A stretch of DNA of 64,000 nt from DAIDKA01 sp035503515 (lineage in GTDB: Bacteria > Pseudomonadota > Gammaproteobacteria > Steroidobacterales > Steroidobacteraceae). The stretch spans positions 100,524 to 164,523 of the forward strand of contig DATJTJ010000036.1 of the NCBI GenBank assembly GCA_035503515.1, read 5' to 3'. Below are positions 27,060 to 34,364 of this stretch, piece by piece (the first letter of the stretch is position 1; each line of letters opens with the position of its first letter). The notes beneath the pieces are model-generated. The model was not told the DNA's origin and ran no database searches. It worked only from the letters and a program-made list of their open reading frames with translations. The position numbers and the translations under genes are program-made.

Positions 27060-27326
27060 TCAGCGCAGCTGACTGTCCTTGCTGCCGCGGCGGTTGTAGC
27101 CACTGAAGCTCTGATGGCGCTCGTCCGCGGCCTGCTGGCAGGGCAGGCACAGCCGCACGCCGGGCATCGCGCGCCGGCGCGCCTCGCCGATCGGTTCCCC
27201 GCATTCGGCGCAGTGGCTGAGGCCCGGACCCTGGGGCATACGGCTGCGTGCCCGCTCGACGGCATCCTTCACCGTCGCCTCGATCTGTTCGTTGACCGCG
27301 CCTTCGCCTGCCCAACCCGTCGCCAT
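27060..27326 (-). CDS. DksA/TraR-type zinc-finger protein
   Basis: An 88-residue protein of the short DksA/TraR (YbiI-like) class. The four-cysteine zinc finger is CAECGEPIG...CLPCQQA, about residues 38-64, preceded by a short helix. Full-length DksA is about 150 residues; this short version lacks the coiled-coil tip that enters the RNA polymerase secondary channel, as in TraR-like proteins. The C-terminus is basic and Ser-rich. The start is 113 bp from the divergent PQQ dehydrogenase gene. Confidence 0.82.
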   Translation of the reverse strand: MATGWAGEGAVNEQIEATVKDAVERARSRMPQGPGLSHCAECGEPIGEARRRAMPGVRLCLPCQQAADERHQSFSGYNRRGSKDSQLR

Positions 27327-27440
27327 GCTGCCTTCGCATCCGCTGTGTGGAGGTCGATTCTAGCAGAGGCAGCCGCGGTGCTGCCGTGGCCAACCTGGGT
27401 CATTGACGCGGCAGGGGCGAAGTCTCTAAGGTCACTTTTC

Positions 27441-29432
27441 ATGATGCCGAAGAACCTTCCGCGAGCCCTCTGGGCTGCACTGCTGCTGACACTGTCCCAC
27501 GCCGCCGCGGCGATGCAGGTCGAGTCATCGGGTCCCGCCTTCACCTCGAAGCAGGCCAACGCCGGGCGGGCGGTGTATGCGCGCGCCTGCGCCATCTGCC
27601 ATGGCGCGACATTGCAGGGCGGGGCGGCGGTGGCGCTTACCGGCAGCACATTCGCCAGGAGCTGGGGCGACGGCCGCCATCAGGGCCTGGATTTCTTCAA
27701 CGCCATTGCCCGGCAGATGCCCAAGAATGCGCCGGGCAGTCTGCCGCTGGCCGACAACCTCGCGCTGACGGCTTACATCCTCGACCGGAACGGATACGTG
27801 CCCGGCACGCAGCCCCTGGCCGTGGCGGCTCTGGCGGGCATCTTGCCCGCCTCGCCCCAGGCCCCGGCGGTGGCAGCGGCGCTGCCCGCCGGGAACATTG
27901 TCTTCCCGCAACCCCCGCCGAGCGTGCTGCCCGCCAGCGGCGATGCGCCGCAGGATGCGCAGCTGCTGCAGGTTCCGGATGAGGACTGGCTGACGTACAA
28001 CCGCGACCTCGCCGGTGACCGGTACTCGCCGCTGTCGCAGATCAACGCCGGCAATGCGCAGCACCTGCAGGTGAAATGCATCGCGCAGCTGGGCGAGATG
28101 GGCAGTTTCGAGACCAGCCCCATCGTGTTCGAGGGGCGCATGTTCGTGACCACCGCCCACAAGGTGCTGGCGCTGGATGCCGCGAGCTGCGCCGTGAAGT
28201 GGTCCTATAACTATGTGCCGGTGGATCCGGAGCATCTGCCCGGCAATCGCGGCGTGGCGCTGTATGCGGGGCGTGTGTTCCGGGGCACGACCGACGGCCA
28301 TCTGATCGCGCTGGATGCGGCCACGGGCAAGCTGCTGTGGGATGCCCGGGTCGCCGATGGCGGGCTCGGTTATGAGATCACCGGCGCGCCGGTGGCCTTC
28401 GACGGCAAGGTGTTCACCGGCGATGCCGGCGCCGATACCGGCATCCGCGGCCGCATCTACGCATTCGACGTGAACACCGGCAGGCTGGTGTGGGCCTTCG
28501 ACATCGTGCCCCGATCCCGCGACGCGGCGGCGGCAACCTGGAGCGGCAGTACCGACAAGGGCGGTGGCGCCACCTGGTCGAGCATGGCCATCGATCCGCA
28601 GCGCCACCTGCTGTTCGTCCCCACGGGCAATCCGGCTCCGGATTTCAATGACGCCAGCCGCGGTGGCGACAATCTGTACACCGACTCCGTGGTCGCGCTC
28701 GACATGGCCACGGGCAAACTGTCCTGGTACGAGCAGCAGGTGCCCCACGACATGCACGACTGGGATACCGCGGCGGCGCCCGCGCTGTTCTCCCGGGAAG
28801 GGCGCAACGTGATGGCGGTCGCCAGCAAGAACGGCCTGCTGTACCAGTACGACCGCGATACCCACCAGACCCTCTCCCAGGTGCCTTTCACCACGCGCAC
28901 CAATGTCGATGCGCTGCCCAGTGCGGCCGGAGTGCACGTGTGCCCGGGGGCCCTGGGACAGTACAACGGGCCGGCGTTCTCGCCGGATGAAGGGCGGGTC
29001 TTCGTCGCCGCGGCCGACCGCTGCAACCTCCTGACGCGGGCCGAGCCGCACTACGTCCCCGGCGGCGTCTACTTCGGAGGCATGTTCCGCATGGATCCAC
29101 CGCAGTTGCAGAGCGGCTGGATCAAGGCCTTCGATGCCATCAGCGGCCATGAGATCTGGAGCGTGCATCGCAAGGATCCCGTGCTGGCCGCGGTGACCCC
29201 CACGGCCGGTGATCTGCTGCTCACCGGAGACATGGGGGGCAGCTTCCTGGCGCTCGACGCCCGGGATGGACGGGTGCTGTACGAGTTCGCGACGGGAGGC
29301 CCGGTCGCGGCCGGGATATCCGTGTATGCGGTGGGCGGACGGGAGTACATTGCGGTGCCGTCGGGCAGTTCGTCGCGTGATGCGGCCTCTGCCACGGCGG
29401 CGGCGACACTGATCGTTTTTTCGTTGCAGTGA
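27441..29432 (+). CDS. Cytochrome c-PQQ-dependent dehydrogenase fusion (periplasmic)
   Basis: 663 residues from the ATG at 27441. A signal peptide of about 24 residues precedes an N-terminal cytochrome c domain with haem motif CAICH, then an eight-bladed PQQ propeller (quinoprotein repeats such as YAGRVFRGTTDGHLIALDAA and GDLLLTGDMGGSF). Having the c-type haem at the N-terminus is the polyvinyl-alcohol-dehydrogenase-like arrangement; most quinohaemoproteins have it at the C-terminus. It would oxidise an alcohol and pass electrons to the respiratory chain. No dedicated PQQ biosynthesis genes are in the window. It is the first of three tightly spaced genes, followed after 28 bp by a carotenoid oxygenase-type gene, suggesting aromatic-alcohol catabolism. 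Confidence 0.87.
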   Translation: MMPKNLPRALWAALLLTLSHAAAAMQVESSGPAFTSKQANAGRAVYARACAICHGATLQGGAAVALTGSTFARSWGDGRHQGLDFFNAIARQMPKNAPGSLPLADNLALTAYILDRNGYVPGTQPLAVAALAGILPASPQAPAVAAALPAGNIVFPQPPPSVLPASGDAPQDAQLLQVPDEDWLTYNRDLAGDRYSPLSQINAGNAQHLQVKCIAQLGEMGSFETSPIVFEGRMFVTTAHKVLALDAASCAVKWSYNYVPVDPEHLPGNRGVALYAGRVFRGTTDGHLIALDAATGKLLWDARVADGGLGYEITGAPVAFDGKVFTGDAGADTGIRGRIYAFDVNTGRLVWAFDIVPRSRDAAAATWSGSTDKGGGATWSSMAIDPQRHLLFVPTGNPAPDFNDASRGGDNLYTDSVVALDMATGKLSWYEQQVPHDMHDWDTAAAPALFSREGRNVMAVASKNGLLYQYDRDTHQTLSQVPFTTRTNVDALPSAAGVHVCPGALGQYNGPAFSPDEGRVFVAAADRCNLLTRAEPHYVPGGVYFGGMFRMDPPQLQSGWIKAFDAISGHEIWSVHRKDPVLAAVTPTAGDLLLTGDMGGSFLALDARDGRVLYEFATGGPVAAGISVYAVGGREYIAVPSGSSSRDAASATAAATLIVFSLQ

Positions 29433-29460
29433 CTGCAGCGATCTGATTTGGAGGGGGCAG

Positions 29461-30933
29461 ATGGCGGATTATTCTGAAAGCTTGGCCGGACGCGGATTCA
29501 ATTCGCCACTGCGGTTCAACGTCTCGATCGAGGACTGCGAGGTGGTCGGCAAGATTCCGGCGGACCTCGACGGGGCCTTCTATCGCAACGGCTACGAGTG
29601 GTACTACCCGCCGAAGTTCCCGGACGACGCCATCCTCAACGCCGACGGCTACGTGAGCAGCTTCAGGTTCAAGAACGGCAAGGTGAACTACACCGGCCGG
29701 TTCGTCGATACCTACCGCATGAAGAAGCTGCGCGAGGCACAGCACCAGCTGTACGGCTACTACCGCAACCCCTATACCGATGATGCGGCAGTGAAGGATC
29801 CGCAGCATCCGAACCTGCGGACCGTCGCCAATACGGCCCCGGTGGTCCACGGCGGCAAGCTGTTCACGACCAAGGAAGATGGCCTGCCCCACCAGATCGA
29901 TCCGAACACGCTCGAGACAATCGGTCCCTGGGATTTCAACGGCGGCTGGAAGAGCCAGACCTTCACCGCGCACCCGAAGCTCGATCCGCTCACCGGCGAG
30001 ATGGTGGCTTTCGGCTACGAGGCGACCGGCCTCGCCTCGGATGACCTCTTCATCTGCACCGTCGACAAGTCGGGGCATGTGCGCCACGAAGTGCGGGTGA
30101 AGGTGCCCTACGTGAGCATCATCCACGACATGGCACTGACCCACCGGCATGTGGTGATCCCGTTCTCCGGCTACGTGACCAGCCTCGAGCGGCTGCAGGC
30201 CGGCAAGATCCACTGGGGCTGGGATTCCACCAAGCCCGGTATCATCGGCGTGATGCCGCGCGAGGGCCGGCCGCAGGACATGCGCTGGTTCAAGGGGCCG
30301 AACCGCTGTCACATGCATACCTTCAATGCCTACAGTGACGGCAACAAGGTGATCCTTTACGCGCCGTTCTGGGATGGGAACTTCTTCCCGTTCTTCCCCA
30401 ACGTGGATGGCACGCCGTTCGATCCGTCCAAGGCGCGGGCCTTCATCCGCAAGTTCACGCTCGATCTGGATTCGAAGTCGGACACCTGGCAGGAGGAGGT
30501 GCTGTGGGACATGCCGGTAAACGACCTGGGCAAGGTCGACCCGCGCACGAGTACCCTGCAGTCGCGCTACCTGTACACCAGCTTCACGGATCCGCAGCGG
30601 CCCTTTGACCGTGCGCGTTCCGGACCGCATGCCCCGGCGTCGGTCGCCAATTCCTACGGGCGGTTCGACGTGCAGACGCGTCGCATCGACCGGTACTTCG
30701 CCGGCAGCACCCACGCCTTGCAGGAGTGCTCGTTCGTGCCGCGCGGCACCGGCGAGGGGCAGGGGTATCTGGTCGGGGTGGCCTCGAACTACGCCGAAAT
30801 GCGCTCGGAACTCATCATCGCCGATGCCGAGCATCTCGCCGACGGTGACGTCGCCCGGGTGATCCTGCCGTTCCGCCTCAGTTCCCAGGTGCATGGCGTC
30901 TGGGCGGGGAAGGATCAGCTGCCGCTGGTGTGA
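29461..30933 (+). CDS. Carotenoid cleavage / lignostilbene-type dioxygenase
   Basis: A 490-residue seven-bladed propeller enzyme with a GGAGGGGG ribosome site. The four iron-binding histidines are visible at H171 (FTAHPKLD), H222 (IHDMALTHRH), H286 (RCHMHTFNAY) and H478 (QVHGVW). Family members cleave carotenoid or stilbene double bonds with O2; length and lack of signal peptide fit the bacterial lignostilbene/isoeugenol group, and nearby genes favour phenylpropanoid substrates. Carotenoid substrates cannot be excluded. The enzyme is predicted to be cytoplasmic, between an exported PQQ dehydrogenase and an exported unknown protein. Confidence 0.87.
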   Translation: MADYSESLAGRGFNSPLRFNVSIEDCEVVGKIPADLDGAFYRNGYEWYYPPKFPDDAILNADGYVSSFRFKNGKVNYTGRFVDTYRMKKLREAQHQLYGYYRNPYTDDAAVKDPQHPNLRTVANTAPVVHGGKLFTTKEDGLPHQIDPNTLETIGPWDFNGGWKSQTFTAHPKLDPLTGEMVAFGYEATGLASDDLFICTVDKSGHVRHEVRVKVPYVSIIHDMALTHRHVVIPFSGYVTSLERLQAGKIHWGWDSTKPGIIGVMPREGRPQDMRWFKGPNRCHMHTFNAYSDGNKVILYAPFWDGNFFPFFPNVDGTPFDPSKARAFIRKFTLDLDSKSDTWQEEVLWDMPVNDLGKVDPRTSTLQSRYLYTSFTDPQRPFDRARSGPHAPASVANSYGRFDVQTRRIDRYFAGSTHALQECSFVPRGTGEGQGYLVGVASNYAEMRSELIIADAEHLADGDVARVILPFRLSSQVHGVWAGKDQLPLV

Positions 30934-30962
30934 GCGCAATTTCAAGACGAGGGGAACAACAC

Positions 30963-31904
30963 ATGCGTACCAAGACCCGGATGCCCTGGCGCAAAGGCTT
31001 GGCAGCACTGCTGCTGATGGTGTCACCCGTGGCGGGGACTTCCGCCGCGACGGCGGCGGCCTGTGACGATGCCTGTCTGACCCGGATCGCGGATCAGTAC
31101 CGGGCGGCCTATGTGCACCATGATCCGAAGCAGGCGCCGTTCGCCGCGAAGGTGCGGTTCATGGAAGACAACGTCGTGATGCCGTTCCCGGAGGGCAGCT
31201 GGGACGTGGTCACCTCCGAGGTCGGTCCCGCATTCACCTTCACCGATCCGAGCACCGGCGGAGTGGGGGTCTATACGGCGATCATGATGGGCAAGACCCC
31301 GGCGTTCCTCGCCATCCGGCTGCGGGTGGCCGACGGCAGGATCGTGGAGGCGGAGCATCTGCTGTCCACCAAGCGTCTGGTCAGTGGGCCGCCCACGCCG
31401 TTCGGCGATGTCACCAAGCTCACGCACGATCCGCTGCTTTCGCAGCTGCTGACCCCGGCGCAGCGCCGGCCGCGTGCCGAGCTGATCCGCATCGCCGATG
31501 GCTACTACGCCACGCTCGCGCACAACGACGGCACGCTGCACACCAAGTTCGCCGCGAGCTGCCATCGCATCGAGAACGGTCTGGAGACCGCACCCCACGG
31601 TTGCGAGGGACCCTTCAAGCTCGGCACGTACCTGTTCAACAAGCGCGTGCGGCGCGAGCCGATACTGGTGGATGAGGCCCGTGGCCTGGTCATGTTCCGC
31701 GGCTTCATCGATCACAAGGGCAACGTCATCGACTTCAAGCTCACCGATGGCACCCCCCGGACCTCCCCGTTCCAGGAGCCCCAGACCTGGAGCTTCATCG
31801 AGACCTTCAAGGTCATCGATGGCGCCGTGGGGCCCGTCGAGGCGGACTTCATCGGCTCGCCGTACTACTCCCAGTCCCCCTGGTCCCGGCATTCGCACGA
31901 CTGA
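30963..31904 (+). CDS. Exported protein with NTF2-like repeats, unknown function
   Basis: 313 residues with a signal peptide (cleavage near 33). Two related halves each begin with an ...ADQYRAAYVHHDPKQAPFA or ...ADGYYATLAHNDGTLHTKFA motif, reminiscent of SnoaL/NTF2-like folds in which a helix with Tyr and His faces a cone-shaped pocket. Mature cysteines (CDDACL, SCHRIENG and HGCEGP) could form disulphides. It follows the carotenoid oxygenase gene by 29 bp and may act on an oxygenase product in the periplasm. No catalytic assignment is possible. Confidence 0.6.
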   Translation: MRTKTRMPWRKGLAALLLMVSPVAGTSAATAAACDDACLTRIADQYRAAYVHHDPKQAPFAAKVRFMEDNVVMPFPEGSWDVVTSEVGPAFTFTDPSTGGVGVYTAIMMGKTPAFLAIRLRVADGRIVEAEHLLSTKRLVSGPPTPFGDVTKLTHDPLLSQLLTPAQRRPRAELIRIADGYYATLAHNDGTLHTKFAASCHRIENGLETAPHGCEGPFKLGTYLFNKRVRREPILVDEARGLVMFRGFIDHKGNVIDFKLTDGTPRTSPFQEPQTWSFIETFKVIDGAVGPVEADFIGSPYYSQSPWSRHSHD

Positions 31905-31939
31905 GGCCGGGGAGGGCGACCGCGCCCCTTTGCATTTAA

Positions 31940-31963
31940 GCTACCTTGTGATAAAAAGGTAGC
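31940..31963. promoter_or_regulatory. Inverted repeat, likely PadR operator
   Basis: The sequence GCTACCTT-8 bp-AAGGTAGC is a perfect 8-bp dyad 20 bp before the padR start. Its TACC...GGTA arms resemble binding sites of PadR-family regulators, which usually autoregulate. The spacer includes TGATAAA, a plausible -10 region, so binding would block transcription of the padR-pspC pair. Confidence 0.6.
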
Positions 31964-31983
31964 GTATTGCGGCAAGGGGCCTC

Positions 31984-32307
31984 ATGGCTGCCAATGAAAA
32001 GTTCGGGCCGATGCGCAAGGGTCTGCTCGAGTTCCTCATCCTCAAGGTCATCCACGCGGATCGGGTCTACGTGGCCGATATCCTGCGCAAGCTCGCCGAT
32101 ACCGAGTTCGCGACGCAGGAGGGCACCCTCTATCCCCTGCTCAGCCGCATGCGGCGTGACGGTCTCGTCGACTACGACTGGAAGGAGTCCGAGTCCGGGC
32201 CACCGCGCAAGTACTACGCCCTGACCGCCCGTGGCCAGGCGCAGCTCGCCGAACTGGTCGCCTACTGGCGGCTCATCAACAAAACGATCGAAGACCTGGG
32301 AGCTTGA
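31984..32307 (+). CDS. PadR-family transcriptional regulator
   Basis: 107 residues: a winged helix with the PadR signature GTLYPLLSRMRRDGLVDYDW...GPPRKYYALTARG and a short C-terminal dimerisation helix (PadR-s type). These repress neighbouring genes until a ligand or stress signal appears. The ligand is unknown. The stop overlaps the region of the next gene's start, giving a PadR-PspC pair that is common in Gram-negatives. The upstream inverted repeat is the likely autoregulatory site. Confidence 0.88.
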   Translation: MAANEKFGPMRKGLLEFLILKVIHADRVYVADILRKLADTEFATQEGTLYPLLSRMRRDGLVDYDWKESESGPPRKYYALTARGQAQLAELVAYWRLINKTIEDLGA

Positions 32308-32309
32308 CC

Positions 32310-33470
32310 ATGCGCACGGTCAATACCATCAGCCTGAACGGCAATGCCTGGCAGATCGAGTCCACCGGCTGCGAGGCGCTTTCCGCCTATCTCAAGAGTG
32401 CCGAAGCCCGGCTGGCGTCCGATCCGGATCGCGAGGAAATCCTGGCGGACCTCGAACAGGCCATTGCCGACAAGCTGGCGCGCTACGTCAGCGCCCACAA
32501 GAACGTCGTCAGCGCCGACGAGGTCGCACTGGCCCTGCAGGAAATGGGTCCGGTGGAAACCGGTGCCGCCGGCAGCGGGCCCGACCCTGGCCCCGGTGCG
32601 GCGCAGGCCGCGCAGGCACAGGACAATCCGCCGCCGCCACTGCACTCCGGCGTGCGGCATCTGTTCCAGATACGCGAGGGCGCGATGCTCAGCGGCGTCT
32701 GCAACGGGCTCGCGGCCTATTTCGGGGTCGATGTGACGCTGGTGCGCGTGCTCTTCGTGGTGTTCACGGTACTGACCGGCGGTGTCGGGGGCGCCGTGTA
32801 CCTGGTCATGATGATCGTGGTGCCCGTGGCCGTCACTGCCGAGCAGCTCGCCGCGGCACACGGCAAACCGTTCAGCGCCGAGGAACTCATCGGTCGTCCC
32901 CGGGCCGATTATCCGGCCGGGCGCCACTGGCGCCAGCAGTGGCGCGACCAGCGGCGCATGTGGCGCGAGCAGCGGCGCGAGTGGCGCCGGCAGCGCCGCG
33001 CCTGGACGGGGTCCGGCGCGCCGGGTGTGCCACCGCCGCCGCCCTATGACTGGCAGTCGGCCCCCTATGCCGGCCCCTACGCCGGGTCCGGCCCGGTGAG
33101 CGCCATCGTGCAGGTCCTGCTGCTGATCGCCTTCCTGGTCGGCCTCGCCAATGCCGTGGCGGGGCGGCCGCTGTTGGGCTGGGACTGGACCGACGACGTG
33201 CCGCGTTGGGTGGGCATCGTGGCGGTGTGCGTGATCTACGGCACGCTCGCCCAGCAGCTACGCCTGGCCCGCTTCTACGGACACGTCGGCGTCTATCATC
33301 CCTGGCACGCGCTGATGGCGCTCGTCGGTACGGTCGTATGGCTGCTGGTGCTGGCCTGCGTCGGCTGGTACCTCGTGCATCACTGGCCGGAAGTCCAGGA
33401 TTTGCTGCAGCGCGCGGTGCAAGCGCTGCAGGCGGCATTCGATGGCGGCCCGGGTTCGCTCAATACCTGA
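32310..33470 (+). CDS. PspC-domain membrane protein with Arg/Trp-rich linker
   Basis: 386 residues from ATG 32310; a TTG at 32304 overlaps the PadR stop but leaves little room for a ribosome site. An N-terminal soluble region (1-110), with LKSAEARLASDPDREEILADL as a helical module, precedes a PspC domain (about 112-175, SGVCNGLAAYFGVDVTLVRV). Then comes a strongly basic Trp/Arg segment of about 30 residues with the repeated motif WRxQRR, a Pro-rich stretch, and three further membrane helices (about 270-365). PspC proteins sense envelope stress; the pairing with PadR implies regulated expression. The basic segment probably lies against the membrane or binds nucleic acid/lipid. Confidence 0.8.
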   Translation: MRTVNTISLNGNAWQIESTGCEALSAYLKSAEARLASDPDREEILADLEQAIADKLARYVSAHKNVVSADEVALALQEMGPVETGAAGSGPDPGPGAAQAAQAQDNPPPPLHSGVRHLFQIREGAMLSGVCNGLAAYFGVDVTLVRVLFVVFTVLTGGVGGAVYLVMMIVVPVAVTAEQLAAAHGKPFSAEELIGRPRADYPAGRHWRQQWRDQRRMWREQRREWRRQRRAWTGSGAPGVPPPPPYDWQSAPYAGPYAGSGPVSAIVQVLLLIAFLVGLANAVAGRPLLGWDWTDDVPRWVGIVAVCVIYGTLAQQLRLARFYGHVGVYHPWHALMALVGTVVWLLVLACVGWYLVHHWPEVQDLLQRAVQALQAAFDGGPGSLNT

Positions 33471-33478
33471 GGGGCGGC

Positions 33479-33859
33479 TCAGCGGGCCTGTTCACCGCCG
33501 AGGGTCTGCCCGTCCGGCAGGACGATGGAGACATATTGGCCTCCCGGAGTCCCGTCGCGCATGGGACGGATGGTGACCGTCACCTTGTCACCGGCCTTGA
33601 TCGTGGTGCGCTTCCAGCCCTCGCGCACCAGGTTGTTCGGGCTGTTCATCTCGATGGCCCAGTTCTGGGAGATGCCATCGGCGCCGACCACGACGACCTT
33701 GAAGTTCGCGTGCGGATTGCTCCAGTTGAACTCGGCGATGGTGCCGCTGATCTTCAGTTCCCTGGTCAGATCGAACATCGCCCCGGAGTGATGCACGTAG
33801 GCCGGCGTCGAGAACAGCACGGCGACGATGGCAGCGGCGGCGCTCCTGATGACTCTCAT
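33479..33859 (-). CDS. DUF6152 family exported protein
   Basis: 126 residues with a signal peptide ending near residue 22. The mature protein begins HHSGAMFDLTRELKISGTIAEFNWSNPHANF, the DUF6152 signature, and continues with WAIEMNSPNNLVREGW and a KAGDKVTV strand, an all-beta OB-like fold. The function of this family is unknown; the tandem histidines at the mature N-terminus suggest metal binding. Paired with a second copy 12 bp upstream. Confidence 0.75.
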   Translation of the reverse strand: MRVIRSAAAAIVAVLFSTPAYVHHSGAMFDLTRELKISGTIAEFNWSNPHANFKVVVVGADGISQNWAIEMNSPNNLVREGWKRTTIKAGDKVTVTIRPMRDGTPGGQYVSIVLPDGQTLGGEQAR

Positions 33860-33871
33860 GGGTTCCGGGAC

Positions 33872-34303
33872 CTAGCGCACGGAGGGCACATTGATGGGCT
33901 CGCTGCCGTGGCGCGTGGGATCTCCCAGTATCGCCCCGCCGGGGAGCGTGACGCTGATGAACAGGCCGCCATGGGTGCCATCGCGCAGCGGATTGAGGGT
34001 CACCACGACCTTATCTCCAGGCTTGAGGCTGTCGGATCTCCAGCCCTGGCGCTTGAGATTGTTGGGGCTGTTCAGTTCCACGTGCCACAGCTCGATGGTC
34101 CCATCCACCTGGGGAACGTCGAGTTCGATGAACGAATGAGGATTGGTCCACTGGAACTCCTTGACCGTTCCCGGCAGCGATAGCTGCCGCGCCTGGTCGA
34201 ACATCGCGAACGAATGATGGGCGCAGGCCATCCTGGCCCACAACAGCGCGGCGACCGTGCAGGCCCACGCCCACGGCCGTGCAGAGTTGCCTATCACGGT
34301 CAC
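33872..34303 (-). CDS. DUF6152 family exported protein, second copy
   Basis: 143 residues from a GTG at 34303 with a GGGGA ribosome site; an ATG at 34345 would add 14 residues before the signal peptide. The signal peptide ends in MACA and the mature protein opens HHSFAMFDQARQLSLPGTVKEFQWTNPH. WHVELNSPNNLKRQGW and KPGDKVVVTLNPLRDGTHGG align one to one with the neighbouring copy, so this is a tandem duplication. Its C-terminal extension (RHGSEPINVPSVR) is unique to this copy. Confidence 0.72.
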   Translation of the reverse strand: MTVIGNSARPWAWACTVAALLWARMACAHHSFAMFDQARQLSLPGTVKEFQWTNPHSFIELDVPQVDGTIELWHVELNSPNNLKRQGWRSDSLKPGDKVVVTLNPLRDGTHGGLFISVTLPGGAILGDPTRHGSEPINVPSVR

Positions 34304-34364
34304 ATCGTCCCCAGTGTGCTGCGGAGCTCCCGCTCCGATCCGCACCGAGGCTATCGTTCAAGCA

